A stretch of 64,000 nucleotides of DNA from assembly GCA_021325295.1 (NCBI GenBank), contig JAJPHM010000031.1, positions 62,001-126,000 of the forward strand, given 5' to 3'. The notes beneath the pieces were generated by a model. The model was not told the DNA's origin. It saw only the letters and a list, made by a program, of their open reading frames with translations, and did no database searches. Shown one piece after another: positions 15,830-23,904 of the stretch. The number at the start of each line of letters is the position of its first letter. Positions within the stretch are counted from its first letter, which is position 1. The translations under genes and the position numbers were made by a program. The stretch is from Nitrososphaeraceae archaeon (lineage in GTDB: Archaea > Thermoproteota > Nitrososphaeria > Nitrososphaerales > Nitrososphaeraceae).

Positions 15830-16006
15830 CTATCGTAATTCAAGCTTCCTGAGAAAGATGCCGTTCTCTTTTTCTTCAAGTATTACATGAGCAGGCTTCT
15901 GAAGACCATATTTGATAGCAAGCCGTCTTGGAATAACCAAAGTACAAGATGCATGACCGGCAAGAAAGGTTTTGACAATTTCCTTTTGCTCTGAATTGTC
16001 AGACAT
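15830..16006 (-). CDS. 58-residue AbrB-like regulator, first gene of the replication operon
   Basis: ATG at 16006, stop TAG at 15830-15832. The sequence CTLVIPRRLAIKYGLQKP followed by strands VILEEKENGIFLRKL is a typical AbrB/SpoVT half-site binder. As the first gene after the divergent promoter it is likely an autoregulator. Confidence 0.6.
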   Translation of the reverse strand: MSDNSEQKEIVKTFLAGHASCTLVIPRRLAIKYGLQKPAHVILEEKENGIFLRKLELR

Positions 16007-16070
16007 GAAGATATTACAGTAATAATGTTAAATAAGCACTACGTTCGGTTACTAAATACTAAGTGATAGT
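16007..16070. promoter_or_regulatory. Divergent promoter of the replication operon and the 355-residue regulator gene
   Basis: A perfect palindrome TATTA-CAG-TAATA covers 16012-16024, right before the leftward AbrB start. A TATA-like element (minus GCTTATTTAAC, 16027-16037) is about 26 bases ahead of the ATG at 16006. A plus-strand AT-rich element (ACTAAATA, 16051-16058) precedes the ATG at 16071. The palindrome covers the expected leftward transcription start. Confidence 0.5.
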
Positions 16071-17138
16071 ATGCAAGCATTGGTGACTATCAAGTCTATT
16101 ATCAAAGGGGATCGTGCAGATGCAAGAATTTGTAAGTGGATATTAAGTGGCAACATCGACGATAAAGAGTTTCTTGAAAAGGGTTTTATCATCACTGAAA
16201 TCGGCAATTGGCTAGTTGATCATTATCCGCCTTATGTGGAAGAAAAACAAAGTAAGATATCTAAAAGCTACCTTCTCCATAGACATCGCAAGCAGATTGA
16301 ACATATGGTAGAGTTACTTGTCAAACTGGGTCTTCTTGAACGTGCTGGAACCAGAGTGGCCCTGAAAACTAAGGAAAAGATTCCAGCGTACAAAATCACA
16401 TCGAATGGAATGTTTTTAATTTATCTGATAAGAGCGCTCAGTACATCTGAAAAAGGACGCTCAATGAGTTATGTCGAGAGATGTCTAGAACTAATAAAAA
16501 ATCAGATAATGCAAAGCCCATCTCCCGTGTCACTTTACTTTGTGGCATTCTTGAGACAAATTGTGGAAGATGACCTAAAGATGTCGATTCTAAAAACAAT
16601 GTTTTATTTTCTCAAATCAGGGCTCGTTGTGCTAGATGAATCATTTAGTCTTTTAGATTTTTTTTCACAGATACAATATGCTACTGGATTCATGCAACCT
16701 GCGAGTTTGCAGGAAAAGGCGAAAATCGGGTTTAGTTCACTCACAACTCCAATCCAAGAAAGTATACTATATTGTGTAAAACTAGATTTTGAGCGCAGGA
16801 TTTCTGAAGCGCTTCCGGGCCTAGAGTGGGAGCAATTGCGGTATGAACACAGAAACGAACTAGTTGTCGTTACAATTGCTATTTGTGAAAAATGTCATTT
16901 GCAAACTTTTATCGGGAGACAAGCTGCATACTATCTTTTTGAATACCGAAAATTCGAGAAAAAGGATTATCTTGAGGCCTGTCCAAAATGCAAAGAAAGA
17001 GCATTGCGAATTTATGCGGTTTGGAATCATGATCTAACTACTCGCTATACAAGACACCTGCAACATAATACACCACATATTATAGGTGGACTACAGGAAT
17101 TGATCGGAGAGTTTGAAAGTGAAAGGTCAACTCCATGA
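16071..17138 (+). CDS. Putative DNA-binding protein with C-terminal zinc ribbon
   Basis: 355 residues. Residues 60-130 contain a winged-helix-like pattern (HRKQIEHMVELLVKLGLLERAG, then a short wing and YKITSNGMFLIYLI). The C-terminal part has CEKC near 278-281 and CPKC near 310-313, together a zinc ribbon. It is divergent from the replication operon across a 64-base promoter, a usual place for a regulator of that operon. A 36-residue frame overlaps its stop. Confidence 0.6.
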   Translation: MQALVTIKSIIKGDRADARICKWILSGNIDDKEFLEKGFIITEIGNWLVDHYPPYVEEKQSKISKSYLLHRHRKQIEHMVELLVKLGLLERAGTRVALKTKEKIPAYKITSNGMFLIYLIRALSTSEKGRSMSYVERCLELIKNQIMQSPSPVSLYFVAFLRQIVEDDLKMSILKTMFYFLKSGLVVLDESFSLLDFFSQIQYATGFMQPASLQEKAKIGFSSLTTPIQESILYCVKLDFERRISEALPGLEWEQLRYEHRNELVVVTIAICEKCHLQTFIGRQAAYYLFEYRKFEKKDYLEACPKCKERALRIYAVWNHDLTTRYTRHLQHNTPHIIGGLQELIGEFESERSTP

Positions 17139-17245
17139 ATAATCCATTCGATAGTTTGTTCCTAATGCTTCTTTTATCACACGTTTCAGGCCTCACAGGA
17201 AATCCCGAAAAGATTTGGGCAAGATTCAACCCTACAATTTACTGA
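17135..17245 (+). CDS. Possible 36-residue coupled peptide
   Basis: The ATG at 17135 overlaps the TGA of the 355-residue gene. The frame ends at 17243-17245, 14 bases into the convergent integrase gene. It has a short hydrophobic run (LFLMLLLSHVSG). Only phase and overlap support it. Confidence 0.3.
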   Translation: MNNPFDSLFLMLLLSHVSGLTGNPEKIWARFNPTIY

Positions 17246-18587
17246 AATCGACTTTCTTGCTTAACTCAAGTAGCTTCTGTTCCACAATAGTTTCCACTTC
17301 CTTCTTTTGCCTCTCCATAATCTCGGAATGAGCCTGGTTTGTCAGAGGGAATTTACATCTTGGATTGAGGCAGTACTGAGCATCCGGCTTGTTCGGTTCA
17401 GAGCAGTTCGGACATGGCTTTAATTTAATAGAATTTTCATACTTTTCTTTTGGCTTGATTATTCCATATGCTTCCAGCAGCGAAATGCTAGACTCGTTAC
17501 CAAAATAATGGATGTATCGTGCAGGCATTTTGCTATCCATCGACCAGCCAGAATATTGCCTCAGTACATGCTCTTTCAATATCTTCGACTTGTTGGTAAG
17601 GCCTGTATGTCTGAAAATGTAAGGGGCCCACGGCTTGGTTAGCATGCTTCTAATCAGAGCCTTGTCTGCAGGAGGTACTTCCTTATCGTCCTTTTTGAGC
17701 AGCTGGGGAAAGAATGAGTCTCTATACTGTTCTCTAAAGTGCTTGCCCAGCGCATCCTCTGTAAGGCGTTGGCCGTAAACCTGATCAGCAAGCGACACAA
17801 AAATGAAAGCATTTGGATTGTCGCCATCAGGATGGCCTCCCTGAAGCCATTCCTTCAGGTATGGCAGAGACCATATGAGTGGCAGCCGTCGGTTAGTTGT
17901 CTTACCAGACACGTCAATGTAGGCATACTTTGTTCCATCACTTGCGGAGTCATATGAAATTTGATGGATCCTTCTGCGCAAAATCTCGTGCGGTCTTGCT
18001 GAAGTGTCCAGGGCAACCATCGCCACATATGCTCTGTCACGTTTGTTCTGACAGTATTTCAAAAAACAGGCTATTTCTTGGTCGGTCCAGATATCGCCAG
18101 GTCCGTAAGCGCTGACCTCTTTTCTTGGCAGTGGACGAATATTTACACAGTCGGGTGTTTCTCTTAGTTTGGCGTTAGGTTCGTCAGGATTGTAGAGCCA
18201 TCTGAAGAATTTGCTAAAAACCATGAGTCTGTTATTATAAGTACCAATCCAGCGGTGTTTTCCATCATCTTCTTCGCTTTTTCTGAGAGTATTGAGATAT
18301 ATGATAATATCCTGCTTTGTCATGCTCTTGAATGATTTGTGATGAAGCTCCCGGGAAAGCCAGTAAAGGATTTTCAACTGCCATTCCTTGGTTGAATTTT
18401 TGATATTAAATTCCACTTGTTCAGCATCAAAAAAATCACAGAGTATCTTGGCATTGGCAGGGTTTGCCTCTAAAAGTTCAATGAACATGTTACGAAAATA
18501 TGGCCTTGAAAGTCCGTCAGTCAGCTTTACAATTCTGATTCTAAGGTTGGCAGTGGAAATCAGCTGTTTTTGCTTGAGTCTGGCCAT
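17232..18587 (-). CDS. int: Tyrosine recombinase (integrase) of the element
   Basis: 451 residues. A core-binding domain (about 35-140) precedes the catalytic domain with Arg198 (DTSARPHEILRR), Lys229, Arg326-His327 (PYIFRHTGLT), Trp348 and nucleophile Tyr358 (ARYIHYF). Position 323 is Tyr where most family members have the first His of the H-x-x-R box. A C-terminal zinc ribbon follows (Cys392, Cys395, Cys406, Cys411) and a coiled coil (420-445). A TATA box (minus TTTATAAAG, near 18617-18626) lies upstream. It sits immediately beside the 3' end of tRNA-Ser, the expected layout for integration into a tRNA gene. It catalyses insertion and excision of the element. Confidence 0.9.
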   Translation of the reverse strand: MARLKQKQLISTANLRIRIVKLTDGLSRPYFRNMFIELLEANPANAKILCDFFDAEQVEFNIKNSTKEWQLKILYWLSRELHHKSFKSMTKQDIIIYLNTLRKSEEDDGKHRWIGTYNNRLMVFSKFFRWLYNPDEPNAKLRETPDCVNIRPLPRKEVSAYGPGDIWTDQEIACFLKYCQNKRDRAYVAMVALDTSARPHEILRRRIHQISYDSASDGTKYAYIDVSGKTTNRRLPLIWSLPYLKEWLQGGHPDGDNPNAFIFVSLADQVYGQRLTEDALGKHFREQYRDSFFPQLLKKDDKEVPPADKALIRSMLTKPWAPYIFRHTGLTNKSKILKEHVLRQYSGWSMDSKMPARYIHYFGNESSISLLEAYGIIKPKEKYENSIKLKPCPNCSEPNKPDAQYCLNPRCKFPLTNQAHSEIMERQKKEVETIVEQKLLELSKKVDFSKL

Positions 18588-18649
18588 CTGAATAGGCAGC
18601 TATTGCCTTGAGTTGTTTATAAAGAGATGGCTACACTACACGAGACGTG

Positions 18650-18775
18650 CGCCGGGAGTGGGACTCGAACCCACGAGTCCCGAAGGACATCAGCTGGCGC
18701 GTCATGCATTTGACTGATCTCGAGGCTGACCCCTGTTAGGGCCGATTATGACTTACCTAGCTTGGGTACCCCGGC
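18650..18775 (-). tRNA. tRNA-Ser(CGA), with anticodon-loop intron and a probable D-arm intron; integration target
   Basis: The acceptor stem is GCCGGGG (18769-18775) with TCCCGGC (18651-18657) and discriminator G at 18650. The T arm is GTGGG-TTCGAGT-CCCAC and there is a long variable arm GTCC-TTCG-GGAC, typical of tRNA-Ser. The anticodon stem TCAGC/GCTGA encloses CTCGAGA (anticodon CGA) once a 23-base intron after position 37 is removed. That junction fits a bulge-helix-bulge (CTCG-AGA-TCA against TGA-CGCG-CCA with one mismatch). The D arm carries about 17 extra bases; removing them gives CCC-loop-GGG and an 86-base mature tRNA. The exact D-arm splice sites are not certain. A TATA-like ACTTTATG lies upstream. 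Confidence 0.85.
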
Positions 18776-18896
18776 AACCCTTTTCATAAAGTATTGCAAT
18801 TTATGCCTTTTTCGTGGTGACAAGATATCTGTTATCCTGAAAGTGAGCAAAGTCAATTTAGAAAAAATATATTGATGGAATCTATAACCAAAGGTC

Positions 18897-19331
18897 GTGC
18901 TTGCTACATCAATTAGACCTCCAAGCGTACAGGAAGTCAAAAAACTGGACGAATCAGATTATGCCATCATGTCCGCACTGGCATATTCGCTTAAGGAACG
19001 AATACAAAATTATATCGATATCGATCCGTTTACGGCACCTGATCCGTTTGACGAAAAGCAAGACTACAACTACTCCATATTTGTTGACAGGCAGAATCCA
19101 AATCGGCTAGTGGCAATGATAGCAAGTAAAAAGAATAATCCTCTCCCTCAACTCCCTTGGTCCAAGATACTTACACCTAGGCTTGCCAGAGTATCTGTTG
19201 CCAAACAAGAGGCATTAGGCCTAAAGAGTGAACTGATGCCAAAGAATACAAACAACTTTTATCCCTACCGCAGGTCAGGCAGGATAGATGGGTATATTAT
19301 GTTCGCATTTCAGATCTGCGGACAGCACTGA
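18897..19331 (+). CDS. Conserved-type hypothetical protein, 144 residues
   Basis: The only usable start is GTG at 18897. The protein is mixed alpha/beta with a Pro- and aromatic-rich middle (DPFTAPDPFDEKQDYNYSIF) and a basic C-terminal half. No domain recognised. It is divergent from the tRNA and convergent with the PqqD-like gene. It is the first chromosomal gene after the element's target site. Confidence 0.55.
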   Translation: MLATSIRPPSVQEVKKLDESDYAIMSALAYSLKERIQNYIDIDPFTAPDPFDEKQDYNYSIFVDRQNPNRLVAMIASKKNNPLPQLPWSKILTPRLARVSVAKQEALGLKSELMPKNTNNFYPYRRSGRIDGYIMFAFQICGQH

Positions 19332-19381
19332 ACTGACCCTTATTTTTTGCCTTCTCTATTTTTATCCTGTTTTATTTTGCT

Positions 19382-19678
19382 TTACTGCTTTGTTTTTTTT
19401 ATTTCAATTACGGATACTCTATCTAACTGCTTCAGCATTTCACTTAGCGACTTTCTTACTTCCTCTTCACTGTCGCTAGATATCCGCAAAACCTCAAGCA
19501 GTAGGTCGTTGAAGGATATGCCATTGCACATATTCCACAGAGAAACTGCGGTATCGTTTACTCTATATCCTTCTCCTTTTTCGTTGATGAGAAGAGGAGT
19601 ACCGTCCTTGTCGTTCCCTACCATTCCTCTCCGCAGAATTATCTTGTTGCTTCCTATTTCTCTGCTTCTTCGTAACAT
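19382..19678 (-). CDS. PqqD-like peptide-binding domain protein
   Basis: 98 residues with the PqqD layout: two beta strands (LLINEKGEGYRVNDTAVSLW) then helices (MCNGISFNDLLLEVL, VRKSLSEMLKQLDRVSVIEI). PqqD domains (RRE) present precursor peptides to radical-SAM or other modifying enzymes, but none of those is encoded nearby. It lies next to a JAMM peptidase gene transcribed away from it. The function here is unknown. Confidence 0.65.
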   Translation of the reverse strand: MLRRSREIGSNKIILRRGMVGNDKDGTPLLINEKGEGYRVNDTAVSLWNMCNGISFNDLLLEVLRISSDSEEEVRKSLSEMLKQLDRVSVIEIKKTKQ

Positions 19679-19958
19679 CGTAGCAGGTCAGCTTTTACTT
19701 GCAAAGCTCCGCCTATTATCCATTCCGTTGCGTAAGGCCTTCAGTAAGCAATTGCAGAATGGTTGTTATTTAGGAGGCAGGATTGCCTGAGGAGCCTGCA
19801 ACATTGCTGCCAACTATGCAAAGTGAAAAGATACTTGAATGCAATATTGCCTGCACCTTCTGCCAGTCAATCTTAAAATAAAAGGCACCAGTAGAGGCTG
19901 TGTATTGCTCTTTCGTAGCAGAAACGATTCCAAACAGGCCCCCAGAAGGGAGCTGGTG

Positions 19959-20324
19959 ATGACAAGACAGGTGGCAAATAGCATAATTACATTTGCCAAA
20001 ACTTGGCATCCAAATGAAGGTATCCTGATCTTACAGGGCAAGAAAAAGAGACACCAGATCATAGTTGACGGGCTGGTTATACCGCCGTTTTCCTCACATG
20101 GCCCATATTATTCTGGTTTTCCTGTCTATGAACTTCCATTCGACCTTTCGTACATGGGTACTGCCCATTCTCATCCAGGTGGCTCAAACAAGCCCTCACC
20201 AGAAGATCTGAACAATTTCTATGGGTTTGTATCTGTAATCATAAGTTATCCATACGAAGAAGAGACCATAGCTGCCTATGACAGAAACGGAAGCGACGTA
20301 CCTATAACAATAGTGGATCAGTAA
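19959..20324 (+). CDS. JAMM/MPN-domain metalloprotease-like protein
   Basis: The open frame begins earlier, but a GGGAG Shine-Dalgarno precedes the ATG at 19959, giving 121 residues. The JAMM residues are present: Glu in HPNEGILILQG, HSHP (residues ~70-73) and SPEDLNNF with the Asp ligand. The family includes deubiquitinase-like isopeptidases that process ubiquitin-like (SAMP/Urm1) tags and sulfur-carrier proteins in archaea. A second, unrelated-looking JAMM gene lies near 55.3 kb. Confidence 0.75.
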   Translation: MTRQVANSIITFAKTWHPNEGILILQGKKKRHQIIVDGLVIPPFSSHGPYYSGFPVYELPFDLSYMGTAHSHPGGSNKPSPEDLNNFYGFVSVIISYPYEEETIAAYDRNGSDVPITIVDQ

Positions 20325-20402
20325 GTAGTCAGTATGCCAGCTGACAGAAAAGAGAACTATGCATAACGCTCGTGATTTGTATCTTGTTCTGCTTATGCAG
20401 GT

Positions 20403-20621
20403 TCAGCCTCTCCGCCTAAAGTCGAGTTCTACACCTCTCTTTCCGTCATGGCTGAATGTGAAAGATTCATCAGGCATGATTGGAAAGCTGGACATGACTG
20501 TGGCAAAACAGATTGGACACTTGTCGGCTGGAAGCCTTGTCTTATCGAAAAATGTAGCACACCAGTAGCAAGTCTCGCACAACAAGAATATAGACGGCGT
20601 CTGAGTCTTCTTACTTGCCAA
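20403..20621 (-). CDS. Small zinc-ribbon protein (thaumarchaeal type)
   Basis: 72 residues. CETCYWC (about 15-21) and CPIC (about 35-38) are two zinc-knuckle pairs. The following segment (SSFPIMPDESFTFSHDGKRG) is compact and polar. It looks well conserved in style, but I can give no function. Convergent with the JAMM gene. The 20622-20865 stretch after it holds no clear gene. Confidence 0.65.
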   Translation of the reverse strand: MASKKTQTPSIFLLCETCYWCATFFDKTRLPADKCPICFATVMSSFPIMPDESFTFSHDGKRGVELDFRRRG

Positions 20622-20865
20622 ATCCCAAGGTATATGGTGGCGGTGGTTAATTATGTTGACTGTTACTTACTTTTCAGCATTCTTTATTCGATTTGGTCAT
20701 CTCTCTCTATATCAATACGAACATCCTTTGACTCATAACACTCCTCTATAGCTTTTTGTGCAAATCCTCTTGGTAGAATCGTATCTCATCATACTGCTCG
20801 ATGCAGGGCAGTACAAATAAGAAACGTAGAAAAAGGGTTCGACAACCAATAAGTCATGTTCAGGC

Positions 20866-21198
20866 TTGACATTGGAAGAGTTGCGAAACAGAGCATTTTT
20901 CCAGAATACCATAGACGTGTGGATTATGCTCTGCAATGAGAAAGGATGGGAATGGTACAATCTGGATGCATATCGCAAGTTTATATCATTTCTTAATTCA
21001 ACAGGCATCCGGATGCAGAAATTTCCACTTTGCATCAAAGAATCTGGAGGAACATATGAGCGTGGTAAGGACAAGGCAAAGTTTCTTGAGGATCTTTCAC
21101 ATCTTGGCTCAGAGGACGCATCTGCATATACTATCAAGCTTGGAGCAGAAACGATATCTGCAATTCGCTCTTTTTCATACCTCCCTATAAGCCAGTGA
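20866..21198 (+). CDS. Hypothetical protein, about 110 residues
   Basis: No ATG is available near the start; the best start is TTG at 20866 (LTLEELRNRAFF). The protein is mixed helical with Trp and Tyr clusters (EKGWEWYNLDAYRKF) and reads as a genuine globular protein. The longer minus-strand frame across the same bases has Ser/Arg-rich antisense composition. No family recognised. Confidence 0.5.
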   Translation: MTLEELRNRAFFQNTIDVWIMLCNEKGWEWYNLDAYRKFISFLNSTGIRMQKFPLCIKESGGTYERGKDKAKFLEDLSHLGSEDASAYTIKLGAETISAIRSFSYLPISQ

Positions 21199-21314
21199 CG
21201 GCCGCGGCTTCTTGGCAGATGACCATTCTCCATCTTTCAGTCTATTATTTTAAAGCTCTTTGCCATCGCAATTTCGCAGAAACATCTAAAGCATAACCAG
21301 GCAGCAGGCATCCA

Positions 21315-22076
21315 ATGTCTGCAGACAACGAGCTGCCTGTTGGAGTAATAGAAGAAGGAGGCACAGAAGCAAGCAGCCACACCAACATCCGAGCCAGCCA
21401 GAAAGGTCAAACTGCCAAGCCGAAAGCCCAGCAAGAAATGCTGTTTGATAGTATCATAGGTTATGATGATGTGAAGAGGATGTTTAATCTATCATTAACT
21501 TCGGAAAAGCCAGTTCACATACTGCTTGTGGGTCCGCCTGCATCTGCCAAGACCCTCTTTATGCTAGAGTGCATGAAGCTTGAAAGATCATTCTTTACTC
21601 TGGGCAGCCATAGCACCAAATCAGGGATGATAGACTATCTATTTGAGAAGCGCCCAAGGTATCTTATCGTTGACGAGATTGAGCATATGCCAATGAAAGA
21701 TCAGACAGCACTGCTAAGCCTCATGGAGACAGGTATAGTAGCGGAAACGAAATTTCAAAAGACGCGAAACACCCAGTTGAAGACATGGGTATTTGGAACA
21801 AGCAATTCTATAGAGAGAATGCTTACGCCGCTGCTCTCTAGGTTTGTTGTGCTGCACTTCAAGCAGTATAAATACGAAGATTTCAGACAGATTGCAATTC
21901 ATATGCTGTCAAAAGAAGGAGTCTCTAATCAAGTAGCCGAGGCAGTGGCCTTGTCAGTCTGGTCAAGCTTGAAATCAAAAGATATACGAGATTGCATAAA
22001 GGTGGGCCGGTTGGCAAAGACGCCTGAAGACGTAGGGTGGATATGTCAGACTCTAAAAAACTACCGACAGCCATGA
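21315..22076 (+). CDS. AAA+ ATPase, RuvB/MoxR-like
   Basis: 253 residues. Walker A GPPASAKT (about 74-81), Walker B YLIVDEIEH (about 116-124), sensor 1 VFGTSNS (about 153-159) and arginine finger region LLSRF (about 168-172) are present. The N-terminal 40 residues are low-complexity. The order fits a compact AAA+ core related to MoxR or RuvB-type proteins. Next to FEN1, it may take part in DNA metabolism, but that is positional inference. Confidence 0.75.
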   Translation: MSADNELPVGVIEEGGTEASSHTNIRASQKGQTAKPKAQQEMLFDSIIGYDDVKRMFNLSLTSEKPVHILLVGPPASAKTLFMLECMKLERSFFTLGSHSTKSGMIDYLFEKRPRYLIVDEIEHMPMKDQTALLSLMETGIVAETKFQKTRNTQLKTWVFGTSNSIERMLTPLLSRFVVLHFKQYKYEDFRQIAIHMLSKEGVSNQVAEAVALSVWSSLKSKDIRDCIKVGRLAKTPEDVGWICQTLKNYRQP

Positions 22077-22169
22077 GGTAGTATAGGCAAGATCCTCGGC
22101 AACAGAAATGCAGGATGTTGATGGGAGGACAAGACTTAATTCCTGAATCGACACAAGTCTAAGTACAAG

Positions 22170-23195
22170 ATGGGTCTGGACTTAAGGCCACTTATCACGG
22201 TCTCTCCAATAAAAATTGCCGATCTTTCAAACAAAGTTGTAGCCATTGACGCATACAACACTATTTACCAATTCCTTTCCACCATACGGGGTCCTACAGG
22301 GGAGCTTTTAACAAATGGCAAGGGCGAAGTGACAAGCCATCTCAGTGGCATGTTCTACAGAAATGTCAATCTTCTTGTGGAAAATATCAAACCTGTCTAT
22401 GTCTTTGATGGCAAGGCAGATGCCCTCAAGATTGCAGAACTTGAGCGCCGCCATAGGCTAAAAGAAGAGGCCTCAGAAAAGTACCAACAGGCGCTGGAGG
22501 AAGGCCGGCTGGAAGATGCTGTAAAATATGGCAAGCGCACGGCTATCATAAACGACGCGATGGTTGAAGAATCCAAGAAACTTCTGTCACTCCTAGGTAT
22601 ACCACATATTCAGGCTCACTCAGATGGCGAGGCCGCCGCCGCGTGGCTTACGAATCAGGAGATAGCCTTTGCATCAGCAAGCCAAGACTATGATTCGATA
22701 TTGTTTGGCGCAAAGAGACTTGTGCGAAATCTTGCAGTAAGTGGCAAGCGAAAAGTTCCTAACCGGAATGTGTATGTAGATGTTGAACCTGAAGTAATTG
22801 AATATGAGCGTGTTCTGAGGGAGACAGGTCTTAACCGGGAGCAATTGGTGGATGTTGGAATACTGATAGGCACCGACTTCAACCCTGGTGGCTTTGCCGG
22901 GATTGGTCCAAAGACTGCGCTAAAGCTTATCAAGCAGTATGGAAGACTCGAAATGATTGAAAAGATAAAAGACCAGCTGCAGGATGTCCCGTACCAAAAG
23001 ATAAGGGACATCTTTCTGAACTCTCCTGCGCCAGAGGGATACAATCTAGTTTTTGGTGAGGTAGACAGAGAAAAGATAATTGATTTTCTCTGTATCGAAA
23101 AGAGCTTTTCAGCAGATAGAGTAACAGGCGCGCTTGACAGGCTCAAAAAGTCGATTTCAAGCCGGAGTCAGTCGCTAGAAAAGTGGTTCGCCTAG
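22170..23195 (+). CDS. fen: Flap endonuclease 1
   Basis: 341 residues, the normal archaeal length. The N (YNTIYQFLSTIRG, FDGKADALK) and I (IPHIQAHSDGEAAAAWL, SASQDYDSILFG) nuclease regions hold the acidic metal ligands. A helix-hairpin-helix (GTDFNPGGFAGIGPKTALKLI) follows. The C-terminal QSLEKWFA is a PCNA-binding (PIP) box. It removes 5' flaps in lagging-strand maturation and repair. Confidence 0.95.
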   Translation: MGLDLRPLITVSPIKIADLSNKVVAIDAYNTIYQFLSTIRGPTGELLTNGKGEVTSHLSGMFYRNVNLLVENIKPVYVFDGKADALKIAELERRHRLKEEASEKYQQALEEGRLEDAVKYGKRTAIINDAMVEESKKLLSLLGIPHIQAHSDGEAAAAWLTNQEIAFASASQDYDSILFGAKRLVRNLAVSGKRKVPNRNVYVDVEPEVIEYERVLRETGLNREQLVDVGILIGTDFNPGGFAGIGPKTALKLIKQYGRLEMIEKIKDQLQDVPYQKIRDIFLNSPAPEGYNLVFGEVDREKIIDFLCIEKSFSADRVTGALDRLKKSISSRSQSLEKWFA

Positions 23196-23252
23196 ATCTT
23201 TCCAAGAGATCAGGTTTTACTATTGCTTGTTTGAATGATATAGAAAAAGTAG

Positions 23253-23840
23253 TCAACAGATGTCAAGCGCTCGCGAATGTTTGCGGGTATGAGGTCGTTC
23301 TCCGGGGTATTTTCTCCTCATGTGTCCTGATGGCCTGTTATAGATAAGCTCAAGGAACCAAGCCTCGTGCTCAATTTCTTCCTTGAGTATGTCCTTTGCA
23401 ATGTCATATGTTGCAGGGTCCTTGCCAATTGTCAGATTGCACATTTTATTCCAGTTCACAATGGCACCCTGTTCTGCTGCAAGGCATTTTCTCAGGATCT
23501 CGTGCATATTAGTAGGCGGTATAGGAAGCTGGAGGAATTGGCAGCCCGACATCCTGACAAACTCCTGTGCGTCATTTGGAAGGCTGCCTCCAAGCTCGTA
23601 TATTCTCTGGACACAGGACTCGTAGTGACTTAGATCTTCAAGCCGGGCATCTTCGATTATTCCTTTAACACTTTCCCCGTCCATGCCTGTGCAGTGGACT
23701 CTGAGATTGGTAAAGTAATAATATGCAGTAAATTCGACCGATGCATTGTACACAAGGCCCTTGATTATTTCTTCTACGTTGGCGCCATTTTGTTTTAGAA
23801 CGTTTATCCCAACTATGTTGGGTTTATCTTCTGATACGAT
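23253..23840 (-). CDS. DPS-like ferritin (DPSL), start codon unresolved
   Basis: The clear part begins at GTG 23753 (166 residues): YYYFTNLRVHCTGMDGE, EDLSHYE and EIEHEAWFLEL hold the diiron Glu/His ligands. Cys residues in VHCTG and AKDILKEE surroundings fit the thioferritin-like DPSL branch. The same frame continues 29 sensible codons upstream (DKPNIVGINVLKQNGANVEEIIKGL), which DPSL proteins normally have, but offers no ATG, GTG or TTG. A Shine-Dalgarno GGAGG (23851-23855) stands 10 bases before an ATC at 23840. I therefore extend the gene to 23840 with an uncertain start. It protects DNA by oxidising iron with peroxide. Confidence 0.75.
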   Translation of the reverse strand: MVSEDKPNIVGINVLKQNGANVEEIIKGLVYNASVEFTAYYYFTNLRVHCTGMDGESVKGIIEDARLEDLSHYESCVQRIYELGGSLPNDAQEFVRMSGCQFLQLPIPPTNMHEILRKCLAAEQGAIVNWNKMCNLTIGKDPATYDIAKDILKEEIEHEAWFLELIYNRPSGHMRRKYPGERPHTRKHSRALDIC

Positions 23841-23904
23841 AGCTCGTTCCCCTCCTTTTCTTCATTCCTGTGTGTCTACTTTTACCATGGCTTTTTAATC
23901 CTTA

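Larger units (their letters stand above)
1..18649. mobile_element. Integrated virus- or plasmid-like element at tRNA-Ser (left end outside window)
   Basis: The block combines a tyrosine recombinase ending next to the 3' end of a tRNA gene, a PrimPol/D5 primase-helicase, ParB, a HerA/FtsK-like ATPase, a large exported protein, several AbrB-like or zinc-finger regulators and many very small genes. No housekeeping gene lies inside it. The right border should be at or within the 3' part of tRNA-Ser (18650 upward). I found no second copy of the tRNA 3' end between 1 and 17 kb, so the left attachment site probably lies before position 1 and the element exceeds 18.6 kb. No capsid protein, terminase, relaxase or VirB-like gene could be identified, so whether it is a provirus, plasmid or satellite is open. 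Confidence 0.8.

Noticed and set aside
1-17000. Second copy of the tRNA-Ser 3' end (left att site)
   Set aside because: I looked for the T-arm and acceptor sequence and did not see it; the left border is probably outside the window.
20733-21233. 166-codon minus-strand frame
   Set aside because: Composition is that of an antisense frame; the plus-strand 110-residue frame reads as a real protein.
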